A stretch of DNA of 64,000 nt from Gymnorhina tibicen (taxonomy: Eukaryota; Chordata; Aves; Passeriformes; Artamidae). The translations under genes and the position numbers were made by a program. The stretch lies in assembly GCA_013399875.1 (NCBI GenBank), contig VXAZ01018004.1, positions 1,524,607 through 1,588,606 of the forward strand, given 5' to 3'. Position 1 is the first letter of the stretch, and the number at the start of each line of letters is the position of its first letter. The notes under the pieces are model-generated. The model was not told the origin of the DNA, searched no databases, and was given only the letters and a program-made list of their open reading frames with translations. Below, piece by piece: positions 63,601-64,000 of this stretch.

Positions 63601-64000
63601 GCCCACGGCCACCCATAACTTGACCCAGTTCATGGTACCTCAGAGTCATGGAAGTAACTGCACAGCCTGTACTTGCATTCCTGGGCAGTCTGCTTAGGCT
63701 TGTGGACAGCATGCATTTCACAAGATATGGCATGTATAGTTTCTGCTGTTCTGGGTATGTGTACCTATTAAAATAAAGCTGTCTGTAAGTGTTTGTGTGT
63801 GCTTGTCTGGGGATAACTCGGCAGAACCAGGCTTCAGTCCTAGGGCAAAACTAAGAGAAGCACTGTCCTGTGGGCATTTTAAAAAATATGACTCTTAATA
63901 AAGTCATGATAGTCCTCTTTTTAATTTGGCTTCTGTGTCTGTGCAGTAATGATTTTTCATAATGATTTATTGGCCCTGGCTTTTTACTGTGGTCTTCCTG

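Larger units (their letters stand above)
53626..64000. other. Intergenic DNA to the window end
   Basis: Predominantly AT-rich with no coding gene I can support. GC-richer patches at about 56360-56640, 61410-61830 and 63470-63690 hold open frames of 90-141 codons without recognisable protein similarity. Simple repeats are a poly-T/poly-G run (56181-56206), a GT run (56316-56332), a T-rich tract (58105-58180), a (GA)n run (59570-59583) and a CA/TA run (60606-60640). Confidence 0.55.

Noticed and set aside
63470..63780. Possible LTR: GC-rich segment followed by AATAAA near 63770
   Set aside because: No TG/CA ends or target duplications were found.
1..64000. tRNA, rRNA or other structured RNA genes, CRISPR arrays, and further protein-coding genes such as IRS2 neighbours
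   Set aside because: No tRNA-like box A/B pair, rRNA segment, regular spacer array or exon with recognisable protein was seen on either strand. Short exons of a multi-exon gene could still be missed without alignment.

Overview
This is a vertebrate nuclear window, most likely from a bird. It carries CR1 LINE copies with octamer-type 3' tails and two avian-style solo retroviral LTRs. It has one long, GC-rich intact gene with a CpG-island promoter, then tens of kilobases of AT-rich DNA with no convincing coding exon. I see no bacterial-style genes, operons or CRISPR arrays. The species cannot be told from the sequence alone.

Layout. Positions 1-4900 are mostly AT-rich, with a compact CpG-rich block at about 3085-3500. 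A strong minus-strand splice acceptor at 4049-4051 would supply the last codon and stop of the gene to its right. Positions 4910-8420 (minus strand) hold the main coding exon of IRS2, insulin receptor substrate 2: PH domain, PTB domain, the IRS2-specific KRLB core and a long tail with YxxM PI3-kinase docking tyrosines. The 5'UTR and promoter lie at about 8421-9064 and include a CACGTG E-box next to a TGTTTTG forkhead/insulin-response site. A 361-bp piece of this promoter occurs twice, in identical form (8704-9064 and 9162-9522). Each copy stops at unknown bases, the second at a 386-base N gap (9523-9908), which looks like an assembly artefact. GC-rich sequence continues to about 10790.

From 10.8 kb to the end the window looks like the regulatory or gene-poor flank upstream of IRS2. 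It holds an isolated CpG-rich block (14.33-14.69 kb), CR1 fragments (18.2, 39.1, 45.4 and 52.3 kb, the last with degenerate reverse transcriptase), a solo LTR of ERVL type (18644-19444) and a solo LTR of ERVK type with perfect 6-bp target duplications (46514-46937). There are also several simple repeats and perfect inverted repeats.

IRS2 is the only protein gene I can support. It links activated insulin/IGF-1 receptors and some cytokine receptors to PI3-kinase, GRB2 and SHP2. I found no new multi-gene system. The most useful points are the promoter duplication artefact, the conserved E-box/forkhead pair, the unusual 3' end of the IRS2 reading frame and two candidate non-coding features (a possible exon at 24.2 kb and perfect hairpins).
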